A DNA stretch of 60,000 bases. Source: Polytrichum commune. Its lineage: Eukaryota > Streptophyta > Polytrichopsida > Polytrichales > Polytrichaceae. Made by a program: the position numbers and the translations under genes. Of this stretch, positions 24,301 through 35,179 are shown in pieces (positions within the stretch are counted from its first letter, which is position 1; each line of letters opens with the position of its first letter). The stretch spans positions 47,990,001 through 48,050,000 of the forward strand of contig OX485804.1 of the NCBI GenBank assembly GCA_950295325.1. The letters are read 5' to 3'. A model generated the notes under the pieces. That model did no database searches. It worked only from the letters and a program-made list of their open reading frames with translations, and was not told the origin of the DNA.

Positions 24301-26484
24301 GTTGTGTAAACGCACCTTGAGATCACAAGACATGAGAAAGATCTTGTCCAACATTAAGCGAAATCCACCACATTGCATTTTTAAGTGGTGTATTGGGTGT
24401 TCTCCCTAGATAAGCATCTTGGAGAGTATACACTTGGTGAGATTCTTTTTGGGAAGGTCTTAAGTTGAATCTTGGTAGATAAGAAAAGCCTTGTAACAGG
24501 AAGACATTGACTTATGAGAGCTTAATGCCACTTGACTATCCTTGGCATTCATGCATATAATCAAGGACCTTAATTCTTGGATTTGTTTCTGAAGCTAGAA
24601 TAGTATGAGAACGTCCTTACACATGCTTAAGGATGCTATCCAGAAGGTGAATAATCAGAGCAATACGGCATGTGCATGGCTCAAACCTGTGATTAGTCAA
24701 GAGAGTTCTGAATTCTTCCTCAAGACGACCCATGCCTTTCGCAAACAAATCCCTTGCATGGTTGAGCGCTGTGTCACTCGCTTTCAGGGTACGATTTAAC
24801 ATAAGGTATTCTACATTTGAATGAAGTTGGTCGACCGCCACAAGAAATCCATTGAGGTCATTTTTGGGTCCTTGGAGCACCTTGTTCTCCACCTTCACCA
24901 CAAAAACACAGGTTCACTATACCTTCAGAAGAACAGAAATGAAAAGTTTCACTCTCTTCTAAACCCAGTATTGTCACATGGGACCTGAAACAACAACAAG
25001 AGTCCAAGAAATGATAAGTACCTGGCGGGACACATCAAACTGTGTCAACACAACTTCAGCTGCTTTGAGAGTGTTGTCAATATTTTCATGTGCTTGTCTG
25101 AAAGCATGTGTCTTCACCTTCACCATTTAAAAAAATTGCACAAACAGATAAATATTCAGTCAGAAAACAAACAGATGTAATTGTGTTGTAAAACATCAGA
25201 GTACTAATGATCTTTGCACCTCCTTCCAGTCTCATCAGAGACTGGCCAAACACATGCACTGAATACAATTTCCAATCTCCAATTTCATGTTGCAAAGGTG
25301 TCCATTATCCCATTCTAGACATCAAAAGGTATCATCAGCTCTGAACAAACTGTCAATAATACTCTTGACCTTCTGGGTTTGCATCTCAGGTAATTTGGAT
25401 TATCATTTCCAATTAGGACAATTTCCCCCAATTGCTCAAAGGCTCCAGAAAATCCATCTTGTCTGGATTAACTCCAGCACAAGAAAGTGCAGGCCTTCCA
25501 AGGTTTTTGCCTCAGTAATCACATACTCTCTGTCTGTACTCCAGGGACTTGAACCTTTAAGTAACAGAAGGACATCTGAAGTCCCCCAAAGGATTGAGTT
25601 TTGATCTGGATGGCACTGAATACTCAGATTCGGTTAATTATGCCCATCATCGGCAAGAAGTAGAACCTCTCCAAAACCCACCCTAAATCTGTAGCTTCGT
25701 AGAGACCTTAAATTCAACAATAGCAATGGGAACAGACAGACACAGATATTGTGTTACACCACCACCTCTGGCCAAATACACACTATGGGCCATGTTGGAT
25801 TCTTGAATTCATAGTAAGAACTTATAGCATTCTTGGAAGAAGAAAAGGAAACAGAAAAGCACATTTTGGGAATTCGGGAAAGTGGGTCAGGCAAGAAGAA
25901 TAAGAAGCTGTATCCTAGCTTCACAGCAACCTCAAATTCAACAATATCGATGTTAACAGACACAGACAATAATGTGTAACACCGCCCCGGGAAAAAATAC
26001 ACACCATGAACCAGGCTGAATTCTCAATTTCACAGTAAATATTCACAGCATGCTTGGAAGAAGAACAAGAAAACAGGAAATGAATACAGAAAAGCACATT
26101 CTGGGAATTAGGGAAAGTGGGCCAGGCGAGAAGAAGAAGAAGCTGTAGCAAACCCTGAATCCATAACTTCACAGCAACCTCAAATTCAACAATGCCGATT
26201 CTCACGTTAAAATCAAGAAAGAGCATGATTGAAAGTAACAAAAGAAGCAAAAAATTGAACATTTTGAGAATTTGGGAAAGGGCAGTGGGTTAGGGATATA
26301 AAAATGAAATTAAAAAAACACTTACTTGTGTGGGGCGCATGGCGCTCTCGAGTGTGGAGAGGCGATTGTCGAAGGATCCCAAAATGGATATCATGGTGTC
26401 AGTAATCGTCTGGCTCTTCCCCAAGCTCTCGCGCATGAATTGCGCCCTAGCCACATAATCCTCGATACCATCCTCGGCCCCCAT
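18328..26484 (-). CDS. EXO70A1: EXO70A-type exocyst subunit
   Basis: Complete on the minus strand, 12 exons in transcription order: 26484-26326, 25117-25022, 24892-24687, 23382-23128, 22889-22751, 22125-21913, 21772-21567, 21267-21067, 20541-20442, 20018-19924, 19561-19415, 18478-18328. All junctions are GT-AG, phases agree, and the product is 655 aa (about 640 is usual). EXO70 binds plasma-membrane phosphoinositides and tethers secretory vesicles in the exocyst. Family landmarks: SLGKSQTITDTMISILGSFD near the N-terminus, AHENIDNTLKAAEVVLTQFD, GPKNDL, LLFAAERKLCDQIW, TPEKLFVLLDMYETM, HLFLMNNIHYMVKSVRRSEA, GDDWVQRQRRIVQQHA, LPAYRSFLKRY, and YTPDDLERMLNELFEGK near the end. The match to plant EXO70A is strong throughout. 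After FEGKS the tail reads RQPRQPGQPGQPGTVVR, longer than the usual short end. The ATG at 26484 is the first on the frame; upstream in-frame codons begin only with TTG. Introns carry several MITEs and repeats. Confidence 0.93.
18560..18900. repeat. dispersed repeat in the last EXO70 intron, copy A
   Basis: Shares GAGATGATTAGCAAATCCAA and TGATCATATAGGTCCCTCC, followed by a TTGACTAT block, with 18970-19260 and 23530-23830. All three have the same orientation. Non-coding. Confidence 0.65.
18970..19260. repeat. dispersed repeat in the last EXO70 intron, copy B
   Basis: Contains AAGATGATTAGCAAATTTAG, TGATCATATAGGTCCCCCCA and CACACCTAACCACAAACCAT, matching copy A and the copy at 23530-23830. Copies A and B form a direct repeat within one 0.9-kb intron. 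Confidence 0.65.
19849..19864. repeat. poly(G) tract, 16 bases
   Basis: A G run in the EXO70 intron at 19562-19923. Its length may be an assembly estimate. Confidence 0.9.
20581..20950 (+). mobile_element. fold-back MITE, copy 3 (EXO70 intron between exons 8 and 9)
   Basis: Outer ends AGAGTTATCTTTT and AAAATAACTCT are inverted repeats. The inner part has TTGTATACAATATC, TTTGAATTTGAATGAAGAGA and CATTGAGGGCCAAACTCATT on the left. Complements follow on the right around AATGAGTTTGACCCTCAATG and GAGCATGCACC. Same family as 2481, 3473 and 22294. Confidence 0.75.
21425..21515 (-). repeat. dispersed intronic repeat fragment shared with 6447-6530
   Basis: AAACATTCTTAAGTAGCCTA followed by TTTAGG and TCTTAGGTAATCCGG is the reverse complement of the second part of the repeat at 6260-6530, about 85% identical by eye over 85 bp. 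It lies in the EXO70 intron at 21268-21566. Confidence 0.7.
22294..22639 (+). mobile_element. fold-back MITE, copy 4 (EXO70 intron between exons 5 and 6)
   Basis: ATCCTCTAACTTGACAGGAC at the left and GAGTTGAAGGAT at the right. The inner arms have GTGCATGCTCGGAGGTAGTG and its complement near 22525-22545. It is nearly collinear with the copy at 3473-3818. Confidence 0.8.
23530..23830. repeat. dispersed repeat in the EXO70 intron between exons 3 and 4, copy C
   Basis: GAGATGATCAGCAAATCCAA, TATCTAGGTCCCCTTGATAA, CCACACCTAACCAGACACCA and TAGATGTCCAATTAAGA match copies at 18560 and 18970 and, in the last block, the one in STR10 intron 1. Confidence 0.65.
23864..24317. mobile_element. 454-bp MITE with TGA target duplication
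   Basis: The left end AGGTGCTTTTACACACACAA and the reverse complement of the right end, AGGTGCGTTTACACAACCAC, are terminal inverted repeats. TGA flanks both sides (23861-23863 and 24318-24320). Inside are many GTTGTAGTTG / CAACTAC words. Non-coding; it lies wholly within the EXO70 intron between exons 3 and 4. Confidence 0.7.
24465..24605 (-). repeat. dispersed intronic repeat fragment shared with 6260-6445
   Basis: GTTGAATCTTGGTAGAT, GGCATTCATGCAT, ATCAAGGACCTT and GAAGCTAGAATAG occur here in the reverse-complement order of 6260-6445. It ends about 80 bp from EXO70 exon 3. Confidence 0.65.
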
Positions 26485-28800
26485 CACGGCCGGATTCTTC
26501 TTGATAGACTTTGTTTTTTGGTTCAATAATAATTTTCAGCAGTCAAAGTCATCATCCACCACCATCTTCGAATTCGGAATGCACAACAAGAGTTTACTGA
26601 ACTCGGAGGCTCATCACCAGCTGCCACTGTAAAGATTAAACCCAGCACTCCAATACCTAGGACCACCCAAATTTGCAGTAATCCACAACGACCAATTTGT
26701 GCTTTTGCTCCGCTCACTTAATTCAAGAAACCCTGATGATGCCGAGTAGTAGAGTAGAAGTGCTAAATGGATGATGCACGGACAGACCCACCGTCACCGG
26801 CATTCATATCTGTCACTTCAATGCCAGCTTCAACTTTTTCTCATCCTGCAATAAAAACCAAAATCCCAGCTGGACTGTGAATACAAAGAACTCCTGATGA
26901 ATCCAGGTTGGGTGGAAGCGACAAAATCCAAAAAACGTGCAAAGGTGAAGTTTTTCTTATTCTCTTCAAGCGGTAATAGAGTGCTACTAAATGATTCCAG
27001 TGTAAAAGAAATTCAGACTCCAGGGTTAGAAAGTTCGGAAACGACCGTAAATAAGAACCTCACGGCTAACTGGTGATCTATGGAAGAGGTGAATGTGGAT
27101 GGGGGGCAAGGCATGAATCTGAAACCACCAAGGCTTCTTAACTCTTGGAACCAGTAGAATCATGGGATGACGCAACAACACCAAACTCAACTCTCGTCAA
27201 GATTCTACGTCTTTTTTTTTCCTCTGTGAAAGGAGACGATCGATTGCCAAACCAAAGCCCAGTGTCGATGACGGTCAAAACCCAACAAGGAGGGACGCTT
27301 GAATGGATTACCATAACCAGTAAGAGCTGCTGCAATGGAAGGGCAAATCTGTTCTCAAGGGATTTGAGGTCACCCAGATTATTCACAAGAAGAATAAGGA
27401 ACTACCAGCACTCCTCTAAAGGCACTTAAATCCCAGAAATCCAGAGTGAGTCTCCAGAGAGGATGATTTCGTCCTTCTTCTCAGATGATAAAGAAAGAAA
27501 AAGGAAAAGAAAGAGGGACGACTAATCTTGAGGTAGGCTTGAAAGAAGGATAACTTATGCGAAACCGAATCGGAACCAACCCCAAGAAACTCGCTCCACT
27601 CCACTCACTCAACTCAACTCCTTCAACCACGACAACTCAAATCACTCGACACCCAGCAGGAAGATTTGGATGATATGTCGAATCCCTCCCTCCCTCCCTC
27701 CCTCCCTATTCGTTCACGCGAACTTCACAGGCCGAGAAGCTGAACCGAATCGCCATGACGCAAGAAGCCCAAAGATGTTAGCCTCCCTCGCACCTATTAC
27801 GATGACTCCTTGAACTCCTTCGGAAGGGGTTCTTCAAAAGCTGAACACCTCAAACAAAAGGATCCCCAGCACACCACACCAAACCACACCCAACCAAACC
27901 AAACCCAACAGTCGCCTAAACAAGTCACCTCATAAAATCCAAATTGCGAGTTCACAGAGGTTGGAATTTCCAAGAAGCTCGCCAGCTAAAACCTCCACTT
28001 CGGAGCTTCCTTCTTAATCCCAACAAGCCCAAACACAGCCCACACAGCCCAACACAGCCCACAACACCCTGGAAATTCTTGGCACCCAAGAAGAGCGATC
28101 GCTTAATCACTTACCACACACCAGGAATCCGAGAGAGGGCCCAAGTTTGGATTGTTGAGCATGTGGATGAACTGGGCGCTTCTTGTGCAAGAAAAGAGGC
28201 CCAGGGGGAAGGTTGGAGGGAAGAGAATTAGGCTTGTGTTGCAGCCATGGCCAGATGGAGCCAGAGTAGAGAGCAGAGGACAGGGAGGGGCGACAAGGGG
28301 AGGGTGGGAGTGGAATTTATTGCGTAGGAGCTAAATTTGAGGGGCTTCTGAACACTTTTGTCCGGAGCTTTGACTCTTCCTGCCCTGCCCCTGTCTTCTC
28401 TCCCAGCTGCTCTCCTTCTCTCTACCCGCCCGCATGCTTCGCCACCCACCTAACTTACATAGCCTTTCCCGTCCCAAGCTATTTGTAGCTATGGCAGACA
28501 AGTGCTCACTTACCATCGCCTATAATTCCATTCCTTTCGAACAACCGACTTCACTTCACTGCACTTGAATCGCTTAGGAACAACCATAAGCTTCACTTAC
28601 ATTCAACCCTCACTCGAGTCGGTTTACTGCTCCAGCAGTGAAACCTGCAGCTATGTAGCCTGCTCATCCTCCTAACCTATAGCTATGGTGTATATGTAAG
28701 CACTTACCATTGCCTAACTCCTTACAAAAACAACCGACTTCACTTCACTCCGCTTTGCTTTGGAACAACCGACACTGTTGGGTACCAATTTGGTATTCCC
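26485..28800 (-). promoter_or_regulatory. EXO70 upstream and leader region, including a (CCCT)n tract
   Basis: No gene recognised. The region is GC- and pyrimidine-richer than its surroundings, with a CCCT tetranucleotide run at 27683-27708 (GGGA on the coding strand of EXO70). Two related blocks, 28480-28590 and 28680-28790, share TAGCTATGG, CACTTACCAT and AACCGACTTCACTTCACT, so they are a direct duplication. It probably holds the EXO70 promoter and 5' UTR, perhaps with a leader intron; the transcript start cannot be fixed by reading. Confidence 0.45.
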
Positions 28801-31679
28801 TCGATCTTGCCTCAATTGACAGCAGACTGAACTGAAATCAGGAGGAGGTTTTGTGCTGATGATTAGCTTAGTTTGGCTTGGCTTGGCTTGGCTTTGCTTA
28901 GATTGAGGAGTTGGGTTTCTGTGTTTGATGATGGGTTGTTGCTAAGTCGTCGTTTGTTGATATAAAAGGCCTGCTCCTCCTCCCTGTGTGAACGCAGATT
29001 TTTGGTGCCCAGTTTCCAGAATGTGAGGGACCAGTGACCAGCCTTTTCCTTGAGGGCTAAAGGGCCAAATATTGAAACAAATTCGGCGATCATGAAAAAC
29101 TTATGTTAAAATATCCGGGTTTACACAATGGCAAGGGTCATCATTACTTTGGACGCCACCTATCTAGAGCCACAAAGCTCCATGAGTGTCACCCTTCACT
29201 AACCTAGAGGTCTTACCCATCTTCTCTCAGTCGCCGCCCTCCTTTACATGTAGCCAGCAACACAACACTCTTACCAACGGATATGAGTCCCATCACCACT
29301 TGTGAGATCTCCCATGTCCATTTTCCCCCTCCCTCGGTTATTTATTGCCATTTCGTTCATCGCCGTTGAGCTCTTCATTGTCATAGCAATCATAGACTGC
29401 TAATCCACCATCTCATTTGGTAGCGCCCTTGTGTTTGGTTTCATCGCCCAAGATGAATGTCCATTGGTTGTTAGTGCTTAGCAATGGTAATTGCAATGAC
29501 CAGTGACTAGTTTATTTGTTGATTATTCCATGGTTCCAACTTGCCAAGATTTTGTTCCTTGATGGGGAGTTTGTACCTGCGCACTTTACACTACAGTGGA
29601 GTTGGGAGCATGGTGAGCAACTATCATGCGGTAGTCACTGTCAAAGTTGTTGGAACTTGTGTGATTGTGGGGGATGGATTCATGTAGAAGGTAGAGCATT
29701 AGATTGCTCATAGTCAATAGAAATGTAATGGAAGAGGCATGAGAAACAATAAGGTTAAAATAAGGCTACAATACTAGTCCAAAGAGTGATAAGAGTTATC
29801 CCATATTGTTTGTTTGAACCAATGAAAAGAACAAAAGCCATAAAAGGCAACACAAGGAGAGCATGAGACCATCTCACACCAAGCATTGTTCATATGCCTT
29901 TGTGTATGTGTATTTGCTTGTGCAATCTTATCTCTAATCTTATTAATATCCAATAATTCAAAGGCCGATACCTTGATTACGCGCAACCGCCTCAACTAAA
30001 TAAAGAAGCTCAAACCATTCCTTGTTTATGTTTTATCTTGTGTTTGTTTTGCTATGATTTGTGGTTGTTCTTATGAATGGTATTGGTATAGCGTGGGATG
30101 TGGGATGTGGGATGTGGGATGTGGTTAAATGTGAGGTGAATCCCACTTCATGGTATGAGTGCAAACAAGATGAATCTCGTTTTTTTGGTAATCACTTGCC
30201 TCTTGGTAATCTACTCCCCTTGCGTATGGTCCACTTGGTAATTGTGCGACCAACCCTTTGTCCACGGTCGACCTTGAATGTGAATCTTGAATTCATGTCA
30301 ACCATGATCATGGCAAAGGGGGGCAAGTTGCAAAGCAACACCACCCTTGAACTATACTTCGGAAACTCAAGGAATACATGCGATCCCTCGGGGGGGTCAC
30401 TGGCGAAAAACGTAGGAACTACGTGCGATAAAATATAGGGTCTTGTATAAAAATTTGGCGTAAAATTTGTAAATTATTAGATGTAGTATAGGGTGCTTTG
30501 GGATTGTGAAACATGATTATATGTAATATAGCATTTGACAAAACATGATTAAATTACCTAAGTGGTACATATAAAATAGCATGGAGAAAAAGCGATAGTT
30601 TCAAAAATTAAATACTTTGCCACCAAAATATGGCATGTTCTATATAGGAAGGGTTCAAAAGATAAGGGTGAAGGTTGGTACTAAGTGGGGCAATTGTTGG
30701 CAACCCATTGACTTGATGAAACGTGCAGTCCATAACGGAAATAGAGAAACGCTCTTCCCAACTACTATGGCTTACCTCCATTGGTTCAAAAAACAGCCGG
30801 GTCTCAACAAATATAAGTATGTTGAGAGTGGTTGTGTGTGGGTTGATGTGGATGCTATATATTATCTCAGTTGTGTCTCTATTGTATGAATCAACTAGCA
30901 AAATCTACACCTTAGATGAGGTAGATGCAAACTCATTGAGTGAGTTCTTTCAAATAAAAAATAAAACCTACTAAATTTGTACTATCTCACACATGTGGAG
31001 ATATAATTTGGAAAAATGGTTGAATGATCATTAGTATACCTTGAAATTTGTAGTAGTCATTTTAGTTCGAGTACCCTCATATCTCCCACATGTGTAAATG
31101 GTAGCCTAGCTAGTTTAGGTGGATTTTGCTTGCATGGCATGGGATTTTCCTCCAATGTGTAGGATTGGAAGATCAAGGCATCAATTGTAGGGATTCTGCA
31201 AACCTTGTAAATGTGACTTTGAGACACATGTGGCTGGCCTATTCCCTAAGACCTCAAGGTTTCTAACTGTGTTATCCAACACAACTTTTATTCGTTGGCT
31301 CGTGTTGCTTAATGACATGTAATTGCAATATTTTGTTGTTATTGTTTAGTGTTTTGCTTTGCCTGGACTTCAGTGTGACCCTGAACCCTAAACCCTAGTA
31401 AATGTTTGTTTCTCTGACTCTGTACTTCTAACAAGAATTCTACTGTATCATACACTTTAAGGAATGGGGGCAATCAGGGGAAAAAAATACATATAAGTAA
31501 TATAGGGTACCATAAAATCAACCATCCAAGAATTTATAATTACCAATAGGGTGCAAATAATCACAACAATTTACCATTATTTCAAAAATTAGCATCCCTT
31601 ATAATCCTTTCTCATAGGTAAATAGCCCCCATTTTAATAGGTCATTATCGCAGGTGTATGCAAAATATACAAGGGAGTG
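28801..31679. other. non-coding stretch, start of the gene desert
   Basis: No convincing gene. It contains a fourfold 7-bp repeat (GGGATGT) at 30093-30123, and a short AACCCTAAACCCTAG word at about 31382-31396 that resembles the plant telomere repeat but is too short to mean much. The 125-codon plus-strand ORF at 30061-30438 runs through the GGGATGT repeat, shows no family motif and is not called. Confidence 0.5.
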
Positions 31680-31696
31680 CCCCCCCCCCCCCCCCC
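31680..31696. repeat. poly(C) tract, 17 bases
   Basis: An uninterrupted C run in non-coding sequence. Confidence 0.9.
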
Positions 31697-32052
31697 GAGT
31701 GCGATCCAGGGCCTTTGGATGTGCCCTATGCTCGCAAGCATACTCACTTCACTTGTGAGTTGGAGACATCCACCCATGGGAGCAAGATTTTAAACTTTGG
31801 ATGCTCCACCTCTCCCCTAGCAAATGTCGTTGTAAAGTTAAGATGCCTAGGAGGTCTGCCCCTCACACCTAAGCCAACTCTAAAAGAAAATCCACATTTT
31901 TAGCTAATTTGAGGCTTGGATTTAGGCCCTCATAGCCACTTTCTAGATTCTAACACTTTATGTATTGCCTCTAACTATTATTTTTATTATAAATATCACC
32001 ATATATTTGAATCTTGCTTTTATTGTGAGATGTGTGAGATTGCAAATGTGTG

Positions 32053-32056
<4 letters not shown>

Positions 32057-32113
<57 letters not shown>

Positions 32114-32122
32114 CACACACAC
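32057..32122. repeat. compound (CT)n(AT)n(AC)n microsatellite
   Basis: About 19 CT units run directly into about 9 AT units and then 5 AC units. A shorter CT-to-AT compound lies at 34423-34452. Confidence 0.95.
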
Positions 32123-33107
32123 TTGTTTTTAATAACCACATATGCAACAATATGTGATTGCCTAAAGCCAACCAATGAATATTCAAAATACTTCAAGAAA
32201 AAAGGTTGTCGGTGATTGTCGATATAACTCGTACCAACATAAGTTTAAGTGAAGGCATAGTTGAGGGGCCATGCATCATGTGAGTGTCTCTCAATCCATT
32301 TTTTTTGTTTATTTGTGGTTTGTAATGTTATTAAGTCATCGCTACAAGTTGGGTGGGTTAAGGTTGAATTGGATTGTACTGGAGTGATTTGCTTAGGAAC
32401 TGCAAGTTCTTGTTTAGATTCATTGTTGAATTTGGGAGGCAAAAAGTTTAGAGTGAAATGGCACATTCTCGTGACTTCAATAGGCAACATTGCCGATTTG
32501 GACCATGAATATGGTTTTGCAGCTCGCAATGAGTGATAGTAAGTGTCAATGTGATGTGGGGGTTTTAAGCGTGTCATGAGTAGTGCGGAGGCAAAAAAAA
32601 AACATTTCCGAATCGTGATAAGGGCATGTGTTATGCCAAAGCATCAAGCTTTCAAAATGTTTAGTAGAAGCTAGCATAGTTGGATTCATAAAAGCATATG
32701 TACATCGTGTTTTCTTAAGGACAATGGTTGGGTTCAACCATTGCTAGGGTTCAACAAGCAGTTTCATGTATGTCTCTTAAACAATGTGCAATGGGTTTGC
32801 CTAAGCTAGCGACATGTACCAACATGCCCGTCCACATGTTTGTCCACATGTCTACATAACCACATACACTCTTGCCATCTATCTATCAAGGGTGCACGAC
32901 ACAAGCTATAAAATCTAGTAAGAAGTGTCATGGAGGTAGGACAAATTACACTCTACAAATATGCTAAAACCAAGTACACATTACCCTACAAATCTTCTTG
33001 ATTTGTAAAATACATGCATGGGTGTTATGCAAAACTAAGGTAATCATGCCTAATTTTAGTTACTTATCTTCATTGGACACCTATAGTTGAGTAGGTGTGT
33101 ACAGCGT

Positions 33108-33770
33108 CCGGCAAGAGCCTAAGGCTAATACAAATGTAGCCTACAAAATTTGTGACTTAGCCTATAAAATTTTGAAAGTGTAGGACAAAGAGCCTATGGA
33201 CAATTTAAAAACATAGGATATCAACCTATGTGATAAAAAACATGTAGGAAATTTCGCCTACAAATTTTTTTTAAAGAGAGGATTTTAGCCATTCATCCTT
33301 CTTCAAATTGGGAAATTAGTTGGCCTAAGTACATATCTTTAGGCTATATCTTGCAGGAAGAGTAGAGGTTGAATCAGAAGATGGTGAGGACTTTCACCCT
33401 TAAACTCATTTGAATTTTAGCAACCTTTCATAACTTATAATCAACTCTTTAAAAAAGAGTTGGTTAATCCTTGGCCTTCAAACGTGGTGAAGGGCTTAGC
33501 CAGGTTCAATTCCTGCCAAGGATACCACTTAGTACTCAAATTTTGAATTTAAAACCTACAACATTAAAAGATATGAAGGATTTTAACCTACTAAAAATTA
33601 GTTTTGAAGGCAATTGGCGGGTAACTTAAAAACTCAAAAGGTTTTCAACCTACAAAAATTTGATATTGTAGTATGCAACCTATGCCATGAGGGAAATAGC
33701 CTATGCCCTTTTAAAGAGGTAGGCAATTAACCTTAATAACTTTAAAAACTTTTCGGACGTTGGGTGTGTA
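33108..33770. repeat. degenerate repetitive block with CCTA/TAGG words and weak terminal repeats
   Basis: Words such as AGCCTACAAA, AACCTACAAA and ATGTAGGAAATT recur irregularly about every 40-60 bp. Both outer ends carry a CGTCCG core in inverted orientation (about 33115 and 33756), so the block may be a decayed element of about 650 bp. Inside, 33457-33523 has a tRNA-like promoter pair, GTTGGTTAAT and GGTTCAATTCC, and a perfect 9-bp hairpin (ATCCTTGGC / GCCAAGGAT). The cloverleaf is incomplete, so I do not call a tRNA. Confidence 0.35.
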
Positions 33771-33799
33771 GGTAGGTGTGAATCGAAGAATGGATGCCA

Positions 33800-34170
33800 A
33801 ACTAGAACGTGTCTAAAAGAGTTTGGACTTAAGTTGGACTATGTGCTAATGATTTGTTAATGTGTGCCACTTGTCCCATAGCCCTACTCAAACAACCCGC
33901 TCTAGATTCGTATATGAACTCACATCTATGATCAAGATGAAGCCTCCCTCATTCACGCCAGTTCCAAAGGTTGACATCGTCTCTTTATGAATACGTGTTC
34001 TAGGTTCAGTAGTCAACATAATCATGGAGACCTATATGATCACTAAAGAAGAAAGAGAGTCTTCGCTTTGATAATGAATAAAACATGCACATGAAAAGCA
34101 TAAATTAGACAAAAATATGATTACAACCTCAACTTGAATTCGCTAATCGTCTCATGCTAATTACATGTTT
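33800..34170. repeat. dispersed repeat, diverged copy of the 17190/44215 family
   Basis: Shares CCACTTGTCCCATAGCC-like and AGTCAACATAATCATGGAGA-like words, then a CTATATGA block, with 44215-44340. A weaker CATGCTAATTACATGTTTAA block follows. A poly(C) tract lies just after, at 34176-34188. Confidence 0.45.
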
Positions 34171-34421
34171 AATATCCCCCCCCCCCCCGTGCCCCCCCAC
34201 ACACACGTGATATGTTGACCTTTAAAATTTGTTACATAGCACAACCAAGCCATCTCACAAGTGTCCGGTAAAACAATCAACTAGATACAAACACTACAAT
34301 AAATATCGTAATTGGTGTTACTTACTATTTGAAAGTACTCAATGCTATGTCTATTTATTGTCTATCTCATTTTTTTCCAACAAAGGTCAAATCAGTTGTT
34401 TGGACATTATAAAACAATAAT

Positions 34422-34422
<1 letters not shown>

Positions 34423-34452
<30 letters not shown>
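34423..34452. repeat. compound (CT)n(AT)n microsatellite
   Basis: CT units followed by AT units, the same order as at 32057-32112. Confidence 0.9.
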
Positions 34453-34453
<1 letters not shown>

Positions 34454-34677
34454 GCATTGTGTAACTTCAAATAATAAGTGACAATAAATACAATATTTAG
34501 TGTGATACAAATGTCGTATCTCAATGACATGACCATCTAATAACATGAAATGACCACAATGACACCTCCACTTGTCACTTTAGTCACTTCCTCATAGACG
34601 GCCGTGTCCTGTAGCCACATACCACTCTGTACTCATGAGGCTACAATTAAAATATGCTAACTCTACCTCCACATCAA

Positions 34678-35178
34678 GGCCACTTCACACCTGAGACTGA
34701 GAGCCCGTGACCGTTACATTTCAAGCACTCTCATTGGTGGAAAAGGCGGAGCCGGTCCAAGCTCGCTTCACACTACGCTCGAGGGACCAACGGAGTATGT
34801 GAATGCACGATGGTTGTAAAGTCCACATGGATTCCTACATGGCATCGAATGCATCGTGTTTCATGGTCACTTGGATTATTTTCAAAAACCACTTTCTTGG
34901 AGGTAAGCCTAACACGAAACCGGGAGACCATGGCACTCCGAATGCTCCCAGCCGTTGGTTTATTCTATTTTATCATGTGTGAGGACCCTACATGAATAGA
35001 AAATCACTGAAGTAGCATTTGGTTGAGGGCCCGGTCACATGTGACTTCACACTACACTTGAGGATCCGTGACCACAGTGCATGCTTTTGGAGGTGTCTTG
35101 GGACGGCCTTTGGACGCTTCCTTTTGGGCTCTCACAATTTCATGGTCACGGCTCTTGGCTCGCGTGTGAAGTGGCCCT
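34678..35178 (+). mobile_element. 500-bp TIR element, copy A
   Basis: Left end AGGCCACTTCACACCTGAG; the right end GTGTGAAGTGGCCCT is its inverted repeat. The inside matches the reverse complement of 37865-38368 almost throughout. Shared blocks include CACTCTCATTGGTGGAAAAG, GCGGAGCCGGTCCAAG, TTTCATGGTCACTTGGA, AGACCATGGCACTCCGAATG and TTTGGAGGTGTCTTGGGACG. No intact transposase. Target duplication unclear. Confidence 0.75.
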
Positions 35179-35179
35179 C

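Noticed and set aside
26523-26717. Small minus-strand ORF with a hydrophobic segment just upstream of EXO70
   Set aside because: It lacks an ATG start and lies in the probable EXO70 leader; the hydrophobic stretch is probably chance.
30061-30438. 125-codon ORF
   Set aside because: It starts through a GGGATGT microrepeat and shows no conserved motif.
31382-31396. Second telomere-repeat site (AACCCTAAACCCTAG)
   Set aside because: Only two units; too short to separate from chance in this sequence.
33440-33530. tRNA gene
   Set aside because: The T-arm-like box and a hairpin are present, but no acceptor, D and anticodon stems can be drawn at normal spacing.
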